Part shown: piece by piece, positions 8,326 to 16,324 of the stretch
Position numbering within the stretch: the stretch's first letter is position 1
How the letters are laid out: the number at the start of each line of letters is the position of its first letter
Source of the DNA: Enterocloster bolteae
Lineage (GTDB): Bacteria > Bacillota > Clostridia > Lachnospirales > Lachnospiraceae
Direction of reading: 5' to 3'
Assembly (NCBI GenBank): GCA_021772025.1
Contig: JAETNT010000020.1
Span: 1 to 64,000, forward strand
Length of the DNA: 64,000 nucleotides
The notes under the pieces: model-generated
Seen by the model: the letters and a program-made list of their open reading frames with translations, nothing else
The model's database searches: none
Told to the model about the DNA's origin: nothing
Made by a program: the position numbers and the translations under genes

Positions 8326-8347
8326 ATTGCTTTGAAATGTGAACTTT

Positions 8348-10258
8348 TTAGAAACGGAAAACGGCAGTTCCATAAGCCGGAAGCGGGTAATCAAAAGAGT
8401 AAGGCTGCCCGTCACACTCCCCTGGAAGAGATTTATAGCCCGGGGCCTGGGAAGCTGGAAGCATACCATGCTCGTTGTCTAACACTAAAGTGTACTTCCC
8501 TTTTTTCGGTACGCCCACCCGATAATCCGGACGTGAAACAGGAGTGAAGTTAATGACGAACAAAAGGCTCTTTTTTCCGGTTTCGTCCCGCCGGATAAAA
8601 CTGAAAATACTGCGATCTCCATCATTGGCATTGATCCATTGGAAACCGTTCCAGTCATTATCCATACTGTATAAAGCAGGAAATTTGCGGTATAAATGAA
8701 GCAGATCCTTTACATAAGATCGCAGTTCCTTGTGCCGATCTTCTTCTAAAAGATGCCAGTCCAGCGCTACCTTTTCGTCCCATTCGTGCCATTGGCCGAA
8801 TTCCTGTCCCATAAACAAAAGCTTTTTTCCGGGATGCCCGATCATAAAGGTATAACCGGCTTTTAAGTTAGCAAATTTGTCATCATACAGCCCAGGCATT
8901 TTATTAATCATGGAACATTTTAAATGGACCACCTCGTCATGAGATAATACCAGAATAAAATTTTCACTGGTAAAGTAGGTAAGGCCAAAAGTCATCTTAT
9001 TGTGGTTATACTTGCGAAAATAGGGGTCCAACTTCATATATTCCAGAAAATCGTGCATCCAGCCCATATTCCACTTAAAGGAGAAGCCAAGGCCGTCATC
9101 TTCCGGCTTATGAGTTACCTTGGGCCAGGCAGTGGACTCTTCAGCAATCATTATAGCGCCGTTTTTGCGGCCTAAGAGAACACTGTTTAAATGCTTAAAG
9201 AATTCAATTGCTTCCAAATTTTGATTCCCGCCGTAACGATTGGCAATCCATTCTCCGTCTCTGCGTCCATAGTCCAGATACAGCATGGAGGCAACGGCAT
9301 CCACACGAAGGCCGTCTACATGAAATTTTTCTACCCAGTAGATGGCATTAGCAATGAGAAAGTTTTTAACTTCATTTTTTCCATAATCAAAAACTTTGGT
9401 TCCCCAGTCTGGATGCTCCCCCTTTCTGGGATCTGCGTATTCATAGAGCGCCTGGCCGTCAAAGTCAGCCAGCCCATGAGCATCCCTAGGGAAATGGGCT
9501 GGAACCCAGTCCAGGATAACGCCGATTCCCTGCTTATGTAGGTAATTAACAAAATACATAAAATCTTTGGGAAGACCATAGCGGGATGTAGGAGCGAAAT
9601 AGCCGGTAACCTGGTAACCCCAGGAACCATCAAAAGGATGCTCTGCAATACCCATAAGTTCAACATGGGTGTAGCCCATCTCTTTTACATAAGCAGCCAG
9701 CTGGTGAGCGGCCTCCTTATAGGTATAGTATCCATCCTTTTCTGTACGGTTTGCTTTGCGCCAGGATCCCAGATGAACCTCATAGATACTCAAAGGAGCC
9801 TTTGACGGTATCATGGAAGTACGGGCAGCCATCCATTTTTCATCACTCCATTTAAAACCGTCAATCTCAGCCGTAACGGAAGCAGTGCCGGGACGGTATT
9901 CTGCACTAAATGCATAGGGATCCGCTTTAAACAATACTTTACCGGAAGCGGTGGTAATGGCGTATTTGTATAGCTGCCCAGGAGCCATCTTAGGAATAAA
10001 AATTTCCCAGATACCGGAATCTTCAAGAACCTTCATGGGATTTGCATCCGGATTCCAGCTGTTAAAATCGCCTACCAGGCTTACCTGGGCGGCGTGAGGG
10101 GCCCATACGGCAAAGTACATTCCCTGCTGCTTTTTGTAGGTTTTGGGGTGGGCTCCTAATTTTTCATAGATCTCATAATGGGTTCCCTGGCCGAAGAGAT
10201 AGCGATCCACTTCCGTAATGAATCCAGTTCCGGCCTGTTTTTTTGCTTTTTGTGGCAT
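8348..10258 (-). CDS. glgB: 1,4-alpha-glucan branching enzyme
   Basis: The 636-aa protein makes alpha-1,6 branches in glycogen by transferring maltodextrin segments. An N-terminal CBM48 module shows VGDFNSWNP, followed by the GH13 barrel with YEVHLGSW, the nucleophile Asp in VDGLRVDAV, the general acid Glu in IAEESTAWP and the stabilising Asp in LSHDEVVH. A beta-sandwich C domain closes it. Length fits the family. ATG 10258 follows GAGAGGA; the frame runs on to TTG 10276 without better signals. The GH13 amylase gene lies 21 bases upstream on the same strand, so both probably belong to one glycogen or maltodextrin operon. No glgC, glgA or glgP is in the window. Confidence 0.95.
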   Translation of the reverse strand: MPQKAKKQAGTGFITEVDRYLFGQGTHYEIYEKLGAHPKTYKKQQGMYFAVWAPHAAQVSLVGDFNSWNPDANPMKVLEDSGIWEIFIPKMAPGQLYKYAITTASGKVLFKADPYAFSAEYRPGTASVTAEIDGFKWSDEKWMAARTSMIPSKAPLSIYEVHLGSWRKANRTEKDGYYTYKEAAHQLAAYVKEMGYTHVELMGIAEHPFDGSWGYQVTGYFAPTSRYGLPKDFMYFVNYLHKQGIGVILDWVPAHFPRDAHGLADFDGQALYEYADPRKGEHPDWGTKVFDYGKNEVKNFLIANAIYWVEKFHVDGLRVDAVASMLYLDYGRRDGEWIANRYGGNQNLEAIEFFKHLNSVLLGRKNGAIMIAEESTAWPKVTHKPEDDGLGFSFKWNMGWMHDFLEYMKLDPYFRKYNHNKMTFGLTYFTSENFILVLSHDEVVHLKCSMINKMPGLYDDKFANLKAGYTFMIGHPGKKLLFMGQEFGQWHEWDEKVALDWHLLEEDRHKELRSYVKDLLHLYRKFPALYSMDNDWNGFQWINANDGDRSIFSFIRRDETGKKSLLFVINFTPVSRPDYRVGVPKKGKYTLVLDNEHGMLPASQAPGYKSLPGECDGQPYSFDYPLPAYGTAVFRF

Positions 10259-10279
10259 AACAAATCCTCTCTCCAATCT

Positions 10280-11614
10280 TTATCCCAGGTTCACTTTCAG
10301 TAGGATACCATCGCAGGGCTTTAAAGAAAGGGTAATTTTATTATCCATAACCGGAATCACGGAGCCGTCAAGCAAGTCCGAAGCCTGGGCAGCGTGAACC
10401 GGGAGTGGTACGGTAACAGTAGCTTCCTGCTCGTCATTGTTTACAACGGTAACAAGAACGGAAGATTCTCCATAGCGGGCGAAAGCGTACTGCCGGTTGG
10501 TCAGAAGCAGTTCCTGATAGCGGCCGTGATGGAGAGCGTCTTCCCTGGAGTGGATCTCTCCGAGAAGAGAAAGCTGGTCAGTCAGCTGGCAGTGAAGCTT
10601 CTTTTCATCTGCAATTGAAACAGCGGGACGCAACTCGTCATCGCTCCATTTTGTCCGCTGCCCTGAAAGACCCCACTCGCCGCCGTAATAAATAGACGGA
10701 ATTCCGGGCAGAGTAAAGAGACACAGATAGACCGGGAACAAATGCTCCTTGTTGCGAAGCTTGCTGGCGATGCGATCCTCATCGTGGTTGTCCACAAAGG
10801 TATAAAGATCACGGCCTATGGCTTCAAGACGGCGGACGTTATGGGCGATTTCAAAAAAGTTATGATCATTAAAGCCAGAATAAAGGCTTTTGTGAAGCTC
10901 ATAATTGGTAACGGAATGGAGAGTCTCAGGATTTACCCAGCGGGAATAGTCGCCGTGAATTACCTCTCCCATAAGCCAAAAATCAGTTTTCATACGATCA
11001 GTATGCTGGCGAAGTTCCTTCATAAAGCCAAAATCCAACACATTGGCACAATCCAACCGGATACCGTCAATATCAAATTCATCAACCCAAAATTGGACAA
11101 CGTCAAACAAATAAGCTTTTACAGCCGGATTATACAGATTTAATGCAGGAAGAATATAATGCCCCTGCCACGCTTCATAGCCAAAGGGATCTCCCAAAGG
11201 GCTGTTCCAGTCAAAATTAACGCCCTTATACCAATCCTTATAGGGGGAGTCCCATTTTTTTTCCTGAATGTCCTTAAATGCAAAAAATTCCCGGCCGGTA
11301 TGGTTAAATACGCCGTCTACCACCACCTTAACATCTGCCTGATGGCAGAGGCGGACAAATTCTTTAAAATCATCATTATCTCCCAGGCGGCGATCCACCA
11401 GTTTGTAATCCCGAGTGTCATACCCATGAGTAGAAGACTCAAACAGAGGGCCGATATAAATGGCTCCGCAGCCTAAAGAGCGGATGTGGGGAATCCAGCC
11501 CTTCAGCTCTTGAAAACGGTGGACCACTTGGAGGTCGTTGTTTTCTTTTGGGGAACCTGTCATTCCCAAAGGATACATGTGATAAAATACGCGGTCTTCA
11601 TACCAAGTGCTCAT
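10280..11614 (-). CDS. GH13 alpha-amylase family glycosidase
   Basis: The 444-aa protein is a compact GH13 enzyme without an N-terminal starch-binding module. The barrel motifs are DGVFNHTG, the nucleophile Asp in IDGIRLDCAN, the acid Glu in WLMGEVIHG and the Asp in TFVDNHDEDR. No signal peptide is seen, so it should act on intracellular maltodextrin or glycogen-derived oligosaccharides. AGGAGGA lies eight bases before ATG 11614. It sits between a DUF2508 gene and glgB on one strand. Exact specificity (maltodextrin glucosidase, cyclomaltodextrinase or amylase) cannot be read from the sequence. Confidence 0.85.
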   Translation of the reverse strand: MSTWYEDRVFYHMYPLGMTGSPKENNDLQVVHRFQELKGWIPHIRSLGCGAIYIGPLFESSTHGYDTRDYKLVDRRLGDNDDFKEFVRLCHQADVKVVVDGVFNHTGREFFAFKDIQEKKWDSPYKDWYKGVNFDWNSPLGDPFGYEAWQGHYILPALNLYNPAVKAYLFDVVQFWVDEFDIDGIRLDCANVLDFGFMKELRQHTDRMKTDFWLMGEVIHGDYSRWVNPETLHSVTNYELHKSLYSGFNDHNFFEIAHNVRRLEAIGRDLYTFVDNHDEDRIASKLRNKEHLFPVYLCLFTLPGIPSIYYGGEWGLSGQRTKWSDDELRPAVSIADEKKLHCQLTDQLSLLGEIHSREDALHHGRYQELLLTNRQYAFARYGESSVLVTVVNNDEQEATVTVPLPVHAAQASDLLDGSVIPVMDNKITLSLKPCDGILLKVNLG

Positions 11615-11658
11615 AATGCATATCCTCCTGATAGTTATACGGCCCAATGCAATTTTAG

Positions 11659-11877
11659 TCACACCAATTCCTGGTTTTTGAAACGCCTTAAAAGAAATTG
11701 GTAACGGAGCTGGGCGGCGTTTAATTCATAAATATAACAGTCAATGAGGGTAGGATCCACTACCTGTTCAAAGTGATTCTGAGCGGCTATAATAGCCCGT
11801 TTGCTGCGCTCGATTTCCCGGCGGAGCTTTTTCGCTTCAGGGGAAAGGAGCAGTGGCTTTTTACGTAATCCAATCAT
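11659..11877 (-). CDS. DUF2508 (YaaL-like) small protein
   Basis: The 72-aa protein is mostly helical and highly charged, with a basic N-terminal half and the family segment VVDPTLIDCYIYELNAAQLRY. DUF2508 proteins are found across Firmicutes, in Bacillus as YaaL beside recR and bofA; their role is unknown. GGGAGA lies seven bases before ATG 11877. Here it precedes the GH13 and glgB genes by 44 bases and may be co-transcribed with them, a different neighbourhood from Bacillus. Confidence 0.75.
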   Translation of the reverse strand: MIGLRKKPLLLSPEAKKLRREIERSKRAIIAAQNHFEQVVDPTLIDCYIYELNAAQLRYQFLLRRFKNQELV

Positions 11878-12021
11878 AATATCATCTCCCAAATATTGTT
11901 AATAGTAGTATACCTGGGAAATGGAAATTTATTCACGTGATGACAGCAAACTAAGGTCGGGCCGGCTTAATTTTGGGGCCGTCACAGAGCCAGATGCCCA
12001 CGGCCTGCCGCACTGTAAATA

Positions 12022-12426
12022 TTACGCCCCGTCAGTTTGCTGCGGGAGATTTGACTCATCCTCTTTCGGAGGCTGTGCCTGAGACTGCGGGATACCGGCC
12101 TGGTAAAGAAGAATATGCTGCAGCATCCGGCCGAAATCCATAAGCTGCCGCGTGCTCTGCTCAATGGTGAGATAATAGTAATTGGCAGTGCCTTCCTGGC
12201 GGGAGTCCACCATCCCTGCATCTTTTAAAATTTTCAGATGATGGGAAACGGCGGGGCGGGACAAGTGGGTCTTTTTTGTAATCTCATTGACATTCATTCC
12301 TTTTTGATTGGGGAAGGAGGCGATAGAAAGAGCCTCCACAATACCAAGGCGGACTTCATCACCTAAAGCGATAAAAAGAGGCATGCAGCTATGAAATTTA
12401 CTCTTTAAATCTCCGTTTTCAAACAA
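12022..12426 (-). CDS. ArsR-family winged-helix repressor
   Basis: The 134-aa protein has a winged helix-turn-helix with the ArsR recognition segment THLSRPAVSHHLKILKDAGMV at about residues 52-72. No metal-binding Cys pair is seen in the recognition helix. The C-terminal 35 residues are Gln/Pro/Asp-rich and probably disordered. The start is a TTG (12426) with AAAGGAGG seven bases upstream. A perfect palindrome between its promoter and SD suggests that it represses its own gene. It is divergent from the Tad pilus locus; a role there is possible but only inferred from position. Confidence 0.85.
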   Translation of the reverse strand: MFENGDLKSKFHSCMPLFIALGDEVRLGIVEALSIASFPNQKGMNVNEITKKTHLSRPAVSHHLKILKDAGMVDSRQEGTANYYYLTIEQSTRQLMDFGRMLQHILLYQAGIPQSQAQPPKEDESNLPQQTDGA

Positions 12427-12441
12427 GGTGAACCTCCTTTG

Positions 12442-12457
12442 GTTTAAAAAATTAAAC
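12442..12457. promoter_or_regulatory. Candidate operator of the ArsR-type regulator
   Basis: GTTTAA-AAAA-TTAAAC is a perfect inverted repeat placed between the -10 box and the SD of the regulator gene, the usual position of an autorepression site. Confidence 0.5.
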
Positions 12458-12464
12458 TAAGTAT

Positions 12465-12493
12465 ATTTTACCACTACAAAAGAGATGCGTCAA
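12465..12493 (-). promoter_or_regulatory. Promoter of the ArsR-type regulator
   Basis: On the minus strand TTGACG (12493-12488) and TAAAAT (12470-12465) are 17 bases apart. Confidence 0.75.
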
Positions 12494-12537
12494 CGAAAAA
12501 TGTACAAAAGGCATAAAAAATAATTTGGAAATAGTGC

Positions 12538-12566
12538 TTGACAAATCAAATTTTTAGGAGCATAAT
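12538..12566 (+). promoter_or_regulatory. Promoter of the Tad pilus locus
   Basis: TTGACA (12538-12543) and CATAAT (12561-12566) are separated by 17 bases. The transcript would start near 12573 and run into the small leader ORF and the first prepilin peptidase. Confidence 0.7.
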
Positions 12567-12612
12567 AAGCTCACCATTTCAAAACGCCCCGCGGTCGCGG
12601 AATCTACGGCGT

Positions 12613-12722
12613 ATGGTATTATCAATTTTAACCGGTGGATTATCAGACGGTTCAGCCCGTATCGGGCATGGTTTCAAACAGATTTGTGAGGGATTTACAG
12701 AGGTTATCTGTACCAATGTTTA
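12613..12722 (+). CDS. Possible 36-residue leader peptide before the Tad genes
   Basis: A short ORF starting ATG 12613 encodes a Gly-rich, mildly amphipathic 36-aa peptide with two Cys near its end. Its TAA merges with the strong SD (AAAGGAGG, 12722-12729) of the next gene, which would suit translational coupling. Immediately before the ATG, ACGCC (12584-12588) pairs with GGCGT (12608-12612) around an inner CCGC/GCGG hairpin, so the start is structurally masked. There is no clear SD. It could be a leader peptide or chance. Confidence 0.3.
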
Positions 12723-12765
12723 AAGGAGGATCTATGGGGATTATTTAACATTAGCTTCAGGAACA

Positions 12766-13239
12766 ATGCTGGCCGGCGCTGCAGCTTGGGATTTATGGAC
12801 TCATAAAATTCCTAATTGGTGGCTGGGATTCTGGCTGGTTCAGATCCTGTTTCCGCCTTTAGGAGCAGGAGTTTCAGGAACACTGCGGTTTTTAACCGGC
12901 GCTGCCGCCGCGGCGGCAGTAACAGGGACAGGGTTCTATTTCCGTATCATAGGCGCGGGAGATTCCAAGCTGATAGCGTTGATGTGCGGTTATCTGGGGA
13001 TCGGCAGGGGACTTCAGGCCGTTGCTGCAGGATTCATCATTGGAGCTGTATGGTCATTGGGAAAACTAGTATATTACCGGCAAACCAGACAGCGTTTGAG
13101 CTGCTTTATTGCCTGGATCAGCCAGAGCATTCAGACACAGGAAAGGATCACATATTTTTGCAGGGAGCGGGATGGAGATCAGGCGGTAATTCCGCTGGCG
13201 GTCTGCTTTTTAGGGGGATTCCTTGTCATAATTTTATAG
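12766..13239 (+). CDS. Prepilin peptidase, A24 family (TadV/CpaA type), first copy
   Basis: The product (157 aa as called) is a polytopic membrane aspartic protease that would process Flp-type prepilins. The two family aspartates are in AAWDLWTHKIPN and RIIGAGDSKLIA. The coding frame stays conserved upstream to about 12733 (reading YGDYLTLASGT) but contains no start codon there. The strong SD at 12722-12729 and ATG 12734 are one base out of frame and lead to a stop after four codons. One extra G in the run at 12736-12739 would restore a normal 20-residue N terminus. As written, translation would have to start at ATG 12766 with only a weak SD. Confidence 0.8.
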   Translation: MLAGAAAWDLWTHKIPNWWLGFWLVQILFPPLGAGVSGTLRFLTGAAAAAAVTGTGFYFRIIGAGDSKLIALMCGYLGIGRGLQAVAAGFIIGAVWSLGKLVYYRQTRQRLSCFIAWISQSIQTQERITYFCRERDGDQAVIPLAVCFLGGFLVIIL

Positions 13240-13273
13240 GGAAATAGGGAGGAAAATTTGGAAAGGAGAATTT

Positions 13274-14281
13274 ATGAGGCGTGTAATAGCGGTTTATGAT
13301 GTAGACCCTTTTTATGCGGATCGGTTTGCTAAAGTTGCAAATCAGAGGGAAACAGTGCCTTTTACAATAATTGCGTTTACTACTATTGAAAGGCTGAAGA
13401 CTTATATGGAGGAAAACCCAGTGGAGATTCTGCTGGTAGACAGAAATGCAGTAGATTTAGTACAAGACCTGCCGGCAAAACAGATTCTTACATTGACGGA
13501 CGGAGAAGTAGTACCGGCAGATGATCAGCTTTCCAGCATTTACAAATATCAGTCCGCAGACGGGATTTTGAGAGAGGTGATGGCCTGTTACCATGTGGAT
13601 TCGAATTCGGATATAGTTCCCGTGGGAACGCCCAGCCATTTGATTGGGGTGTATTCTCCGGTAAACCGGTGTTTTAAGACTGCATTCTGCCTGATTATGG
13701 GACAGCTTTTATCCAAAGAACAAAAGGTTTTGTATTTGAATCTGGAGGACTGTTCAGCTCTTGGAAAGTTAATGCCGGACAGTTTTAAGGGAGACTTGTC
13801 GGATGCCTTTTACTATTATCAACAAGGCCTTTATAACTGGGTAAAAATAGCCACAATGGTCTATACCTGGGGGACCCTGGACTATATTGCCCCGGCCAGA
13901 TATCCGGAGGACTTATCAAGGCTGAGTTCAAATCAGGTGGCAGAATTTCTGGAATGTGTGGCCGGAGAAGGGGTATATGATACCGTCATTGTAGATGTCG
14001 GTCAGTATGGAAGGCTGGCAGCAGGAATTCTGGACGTATGCCGCACAATCTATATGCCGATCCGGGAGGACAGTATATCCAGCCTTAAAGTGGAAGCGTT
14101 TCAGGATTATCTTGAAGCTTCCGGGAGGAAAAAGCTGCTGGAGCGGATCCAGAAGATAAAGCTTCCTCATTCAGGCAGCCTGAGCAATCGGGATAACTAT
14201 TTGGATCAGCTTATGTGGGGAGAATTGGCGGACTATGTACGCCAGCTATTAAGGGGGAAACTGGAATGGAGCGGGCCCTAA
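13274..14281 (+). CDS. tadZ: TadZ/CpaE-like pilus localisation protein
   Basis: The 335-aa protein has an N-terminal receiver-like domain (about 1-110) that lacks the usual phospho-acceptor context, followed by a ParA/MinD-like ATPase fold. The P-loop is degenerate (SPVNRCFKTAF): it keeps Lys-Thr but has lost the glycines. The switch-like motif TVIVDVGQYG is present. TadZ/CpaE proteins place the pilus machine at the membrane and recruit the TadA ATPase. GGAAAGGAG precedes the ATG. The end overlaps the tadA start by 16 bases, consistent with coupled translation. Confidence 0.82.
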   Translation: MRRVIAVYDVDPFYADRFAKVANQRETVPFTIIAFTTIERLKTYMEENPVEILLVDRNAVDLVQDLPAKQILTLTDGEVVPADDQLSSIYKYQSADGILREVMACYHVDSNSDIVPVGTPSHLIGVYSPVNRCFKTAFCLIMGQLLSKEQKVLYLNLEDCSALGKLMPDSFKGDLSDAFYYYQQGLYNWVKIATMVYTWGTLDYIAPARYPEDLSRLSSNQVAEFLECVAGEGVYDTVIVDVGQYGRLAAGILDVCRTIYMPIREDSISSLKVEAFQDYLEASGRKKLLERIQKIKLPHSGSLSNRDNYLDQLMWGELADYVRQLLRGKLEWSGP

Positions 14282-15579
14282 ACAGAAGGAATAAAAAAAT
14301 AGAAAAGAAATCTGCTGCGGATCAGGCAATGGAGGTACTGCGCCCTAGGCTGATGGAGAAACTGCAGGAGCAGGCTTATTTGGCAGATGAAGAACTGAAA
14401 GAGCTGATTATTCAGGAAATTTTTGATTATGGACACAAGGAATATTTGCCTCTTTCCGCCAAAGAAAAATTGGGGCAGCGACTATTTGATTCCTTCCGGC
14501 GTTTGGATATACTACAGGAACTGGTAGATGATAAAACAGTAACGGAAATTATGGTAAATGGCAGAGATCAAATTTTTATTGAAAGATCTGGAAGGACGGA
14601 ACAGTGGTGCAGAGGATTTGATACAACGGAGCAGCTGGAGGATATGATTCAGCAGATTGTCAGCAGGGTAAACAGGATGGTAAATGCATCATCCCCGATT
14701 GTAGACGCCCGCTTAGAGGACGGATCCCGCGTACATATTGTGCTGCCGCCTATTGCGCTGGACGGCCCTGCAGTTACTATTCGGAAATTTCCGGAGCCGA
14801 TTACCATGTCCCGGCTGGTAAAACTGGGCTCTATTACAGAAGAGGCGGTAAGCTTTTTGGGAAAGCTGGTGGCTTCCGGTTACAACATCTTTATATGCGG
14901 CGGGACTAATTCAGGAAAAAGTACGTTTTTAAATGCCTTATCGGCTCTGATACCGCCGGAAGAACGAATTATAACTATAGAAGATTCAGCAGAATTACAA
15001 ATCCAACAGATTCCTAATTTAGTCCGTTTAGAAACTCGTAATGCAAATGGGGAAGGAGAAGGGGCGGTTACAATCCGGGATTTAATTCGGGCGGCCCTTC
15101 GCATGAATCCCTCACGGATTATTGTAGGTGAAGTCCGGGGAGGGGAAGCGCTGGAAATGCTCCAGGCTATGAATACAGGCCATGACGGAAGTATGTCTAC
15201 AGGCCATGGCAACAGCCCTGGGGACATGCTGTCACGTTTAGAGACTATGGTATTGACGGCTGCAGAGCTTCCGCTGCAGGCGGTCCGGAGCCAGATAAGC
15301 TCTGCTATTGATATTCTGATCCATTTAGGCAGGCTTCGGGATAGAAGCAGGCGGATTCTGATGATTGCTGAGATTGGAGGGATAAAAGATGGAGAAATTA
15401 TGCTTAATCCCCTGTATCAATTTCGGGAAAGGGAAGAAAAAGCAGGGGAGGCACAAAAAAAGGGAAAAGCGGCCTCCGGGAAACAAGGCTGTCGGACAGA
15501 CCGGGTTAAAGGCTGTCTGGAAAAGGTTGGGGAACTTCAAAACAGAGAAAAGCTTACAGCTGCAGGCTATCAGCTATGA
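14266..15579 (+). CDS. tadA: TadA/CpaF pilus assembly ATPase
   Basis: The 437-aa secretion ATPase powers Flp pilus assembly at the inner face of the membrane. Walker A GGTNSGKST is at about 211-219, the Asp box and Walker B in RIIVGEVRGGE at about 285-295, and the His box in MSTGHGNSPGD. The C terminus (ELQNREKLTAAGY) matches the usual CpaF ending, so this frame is coding right up to its stop at 15579 despite the overlap with tadB. A Lys-rich tail precedes it. ATG 14266 follows AGGGGGAA. Confidence 0.92.
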   Translation: MERALNRRNKKIEKKSAADQAMEVLRPRLMEKLQEQAYLADEELKELIIQEIFDYGHKEYLPLSAKEKLGQRLFDSFRRLDILQELVDDKTVTEIMVNGRDQIFIERSGRTEQWCRGFDTTEQLEDMIQQIVSRVNRMVNASSPIVDARLEDGSRVHIVLPPIALDGPAVTIRKFPEPITMSRLVKLGSITEEAVSFLGKLVASGYNIFICGGTNSGKSTFLNALSALIPPEERIITIEDSAELQIQQIPNLVRLETRNANGEGEGAVTIRDLIRAALRMNPSRIIVGEVRGGEALEMLQAMNTGHDGSMSTGHGNSPGDMLSRLETMVLTAAELPLQAVRSQISSAIDILIHLGRLRDRSRRILMIAEIGGIKDGEIMLNPLYQFREREEKAGEAQKKGKAASGKQGCRTDRVKGCLEKVGELQNREKLTAAGYQL

Positions 15580-16309
15580 TACATATCATTTGGCAATAAA
15601 AGAATGGGTGGTATTGACGGCGGCTGGCGTGGGATGCTGCGGTGCTGTGGCTTACGCTTTTTACCGAAGCTGCAGGGTATTTGCCTTTTTGTCTCCCCTG
15701 GGACTGCTCTTTCCGTTTTACTATAGAAAAGAGCTGTGTAAGAAGAGGAAAGAGAAATTGAAAAGTGAATTTAAAGAAGGAGTCCTGATTTTGGCAGCCT
15801 CTTTAAGTGCCGGTTATTCTATAGAAAATGCACTGTCAGTCAGCGTGGCAGAGTTGAATATGCTTTACGGACCTCAGGGAATGCTGGCAGCGGAGTTTAC
15901 GGACATGGCTAGGCAGATTAGCTTGAACCGGACTGCGGAGCAAGTTTTTGAAAACTTTGCGGAACGCAGTGACATAGAGGAGATTAGAAGTTTTGTTCAG
16001 GTATTTACAGTGGCAAAACGCAGCGGCGGAGAGCTGGTATCCATTATGAGCCGGACTGCAGATTCTATCCGAGACAAAATACAGGTTCATGAGGAAATCA
16101 GAACCATGACTGCTTCAAGACGGTTAGAACAGAAGATTATGAACTTGTTGCCGTTTTTCATTATTTTATATATTGATATGACTTCCCCCGGCTTTTTTGA
16201 TTTAATGTATACCACCGTTACAGGCCGCCTGCTTATGACAGGGTGCCTGGCAATATATATAGTGGCAATTTGGCTGTCCGGCCGGATCTTGGATATAGGG
16301 ATAGATTAA
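15389..16309 (+). CDS. tadB: TadB-like pilus platform protein
   Basis: The product (306 aa from ATG 15389) has a T2SSF domain with membrane segments near 75-110 and near the C terminus, and the conserved helix GVLILAASLSAGYSIENAL; it would form the membrane platform with TadC. ATG 15389 has GGAGGG seven bases upstream but would overlap the real tadA C terminus by 191 bases in another frame. The conserved part begins only at about residue 63 (YDTYHLAIKEW). An in-frame TTG at 15590, 11 bases after the tadA stop, is a possible alternative but has no SD. The start is therefore unsettled. Confidence 0.83.
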   Translation: MEKLCLIPCINFGKGKKKQGRHKKREKRPPGNKAVGQTGLKAVWKRLGNFKTEKSLQLQAISYDTYHLAIKEWVVLTAAGVGCCGAVAYAFYRSCRVFAFLSPLGLLFPFYYRKELCKKRKEKLKSEFKEGVLILAASLSAGYSIENALSVSVAELNMLYGPQGMLAAEFTDMARQISLNRTAEQVFENFAERSDIEEIRSFVQVFTVAKRSGGELVSIMSRTADSIRDKIQVHEEIRTMTASRRLEQKIMNLLPFFIILYIDMTSPGFFDLMYTTVTGRLLMTGCLAIYIVAIWLSGRILDIGID

Positions 16310-16324
16310 AGGAAAAGGAGCAGA

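Noticed and set aside
12538..12723. 61-aa ORF starting at TTG 12538
   Set aside because: The start is the -35 box of a good promoter; only the part from ATG 12613 can be translated.
12573..12733. c-di-GMP riboswitch before the pilus genes
   Set aside because: The conserved class-I core was not found and the leader is too short and differently folded.
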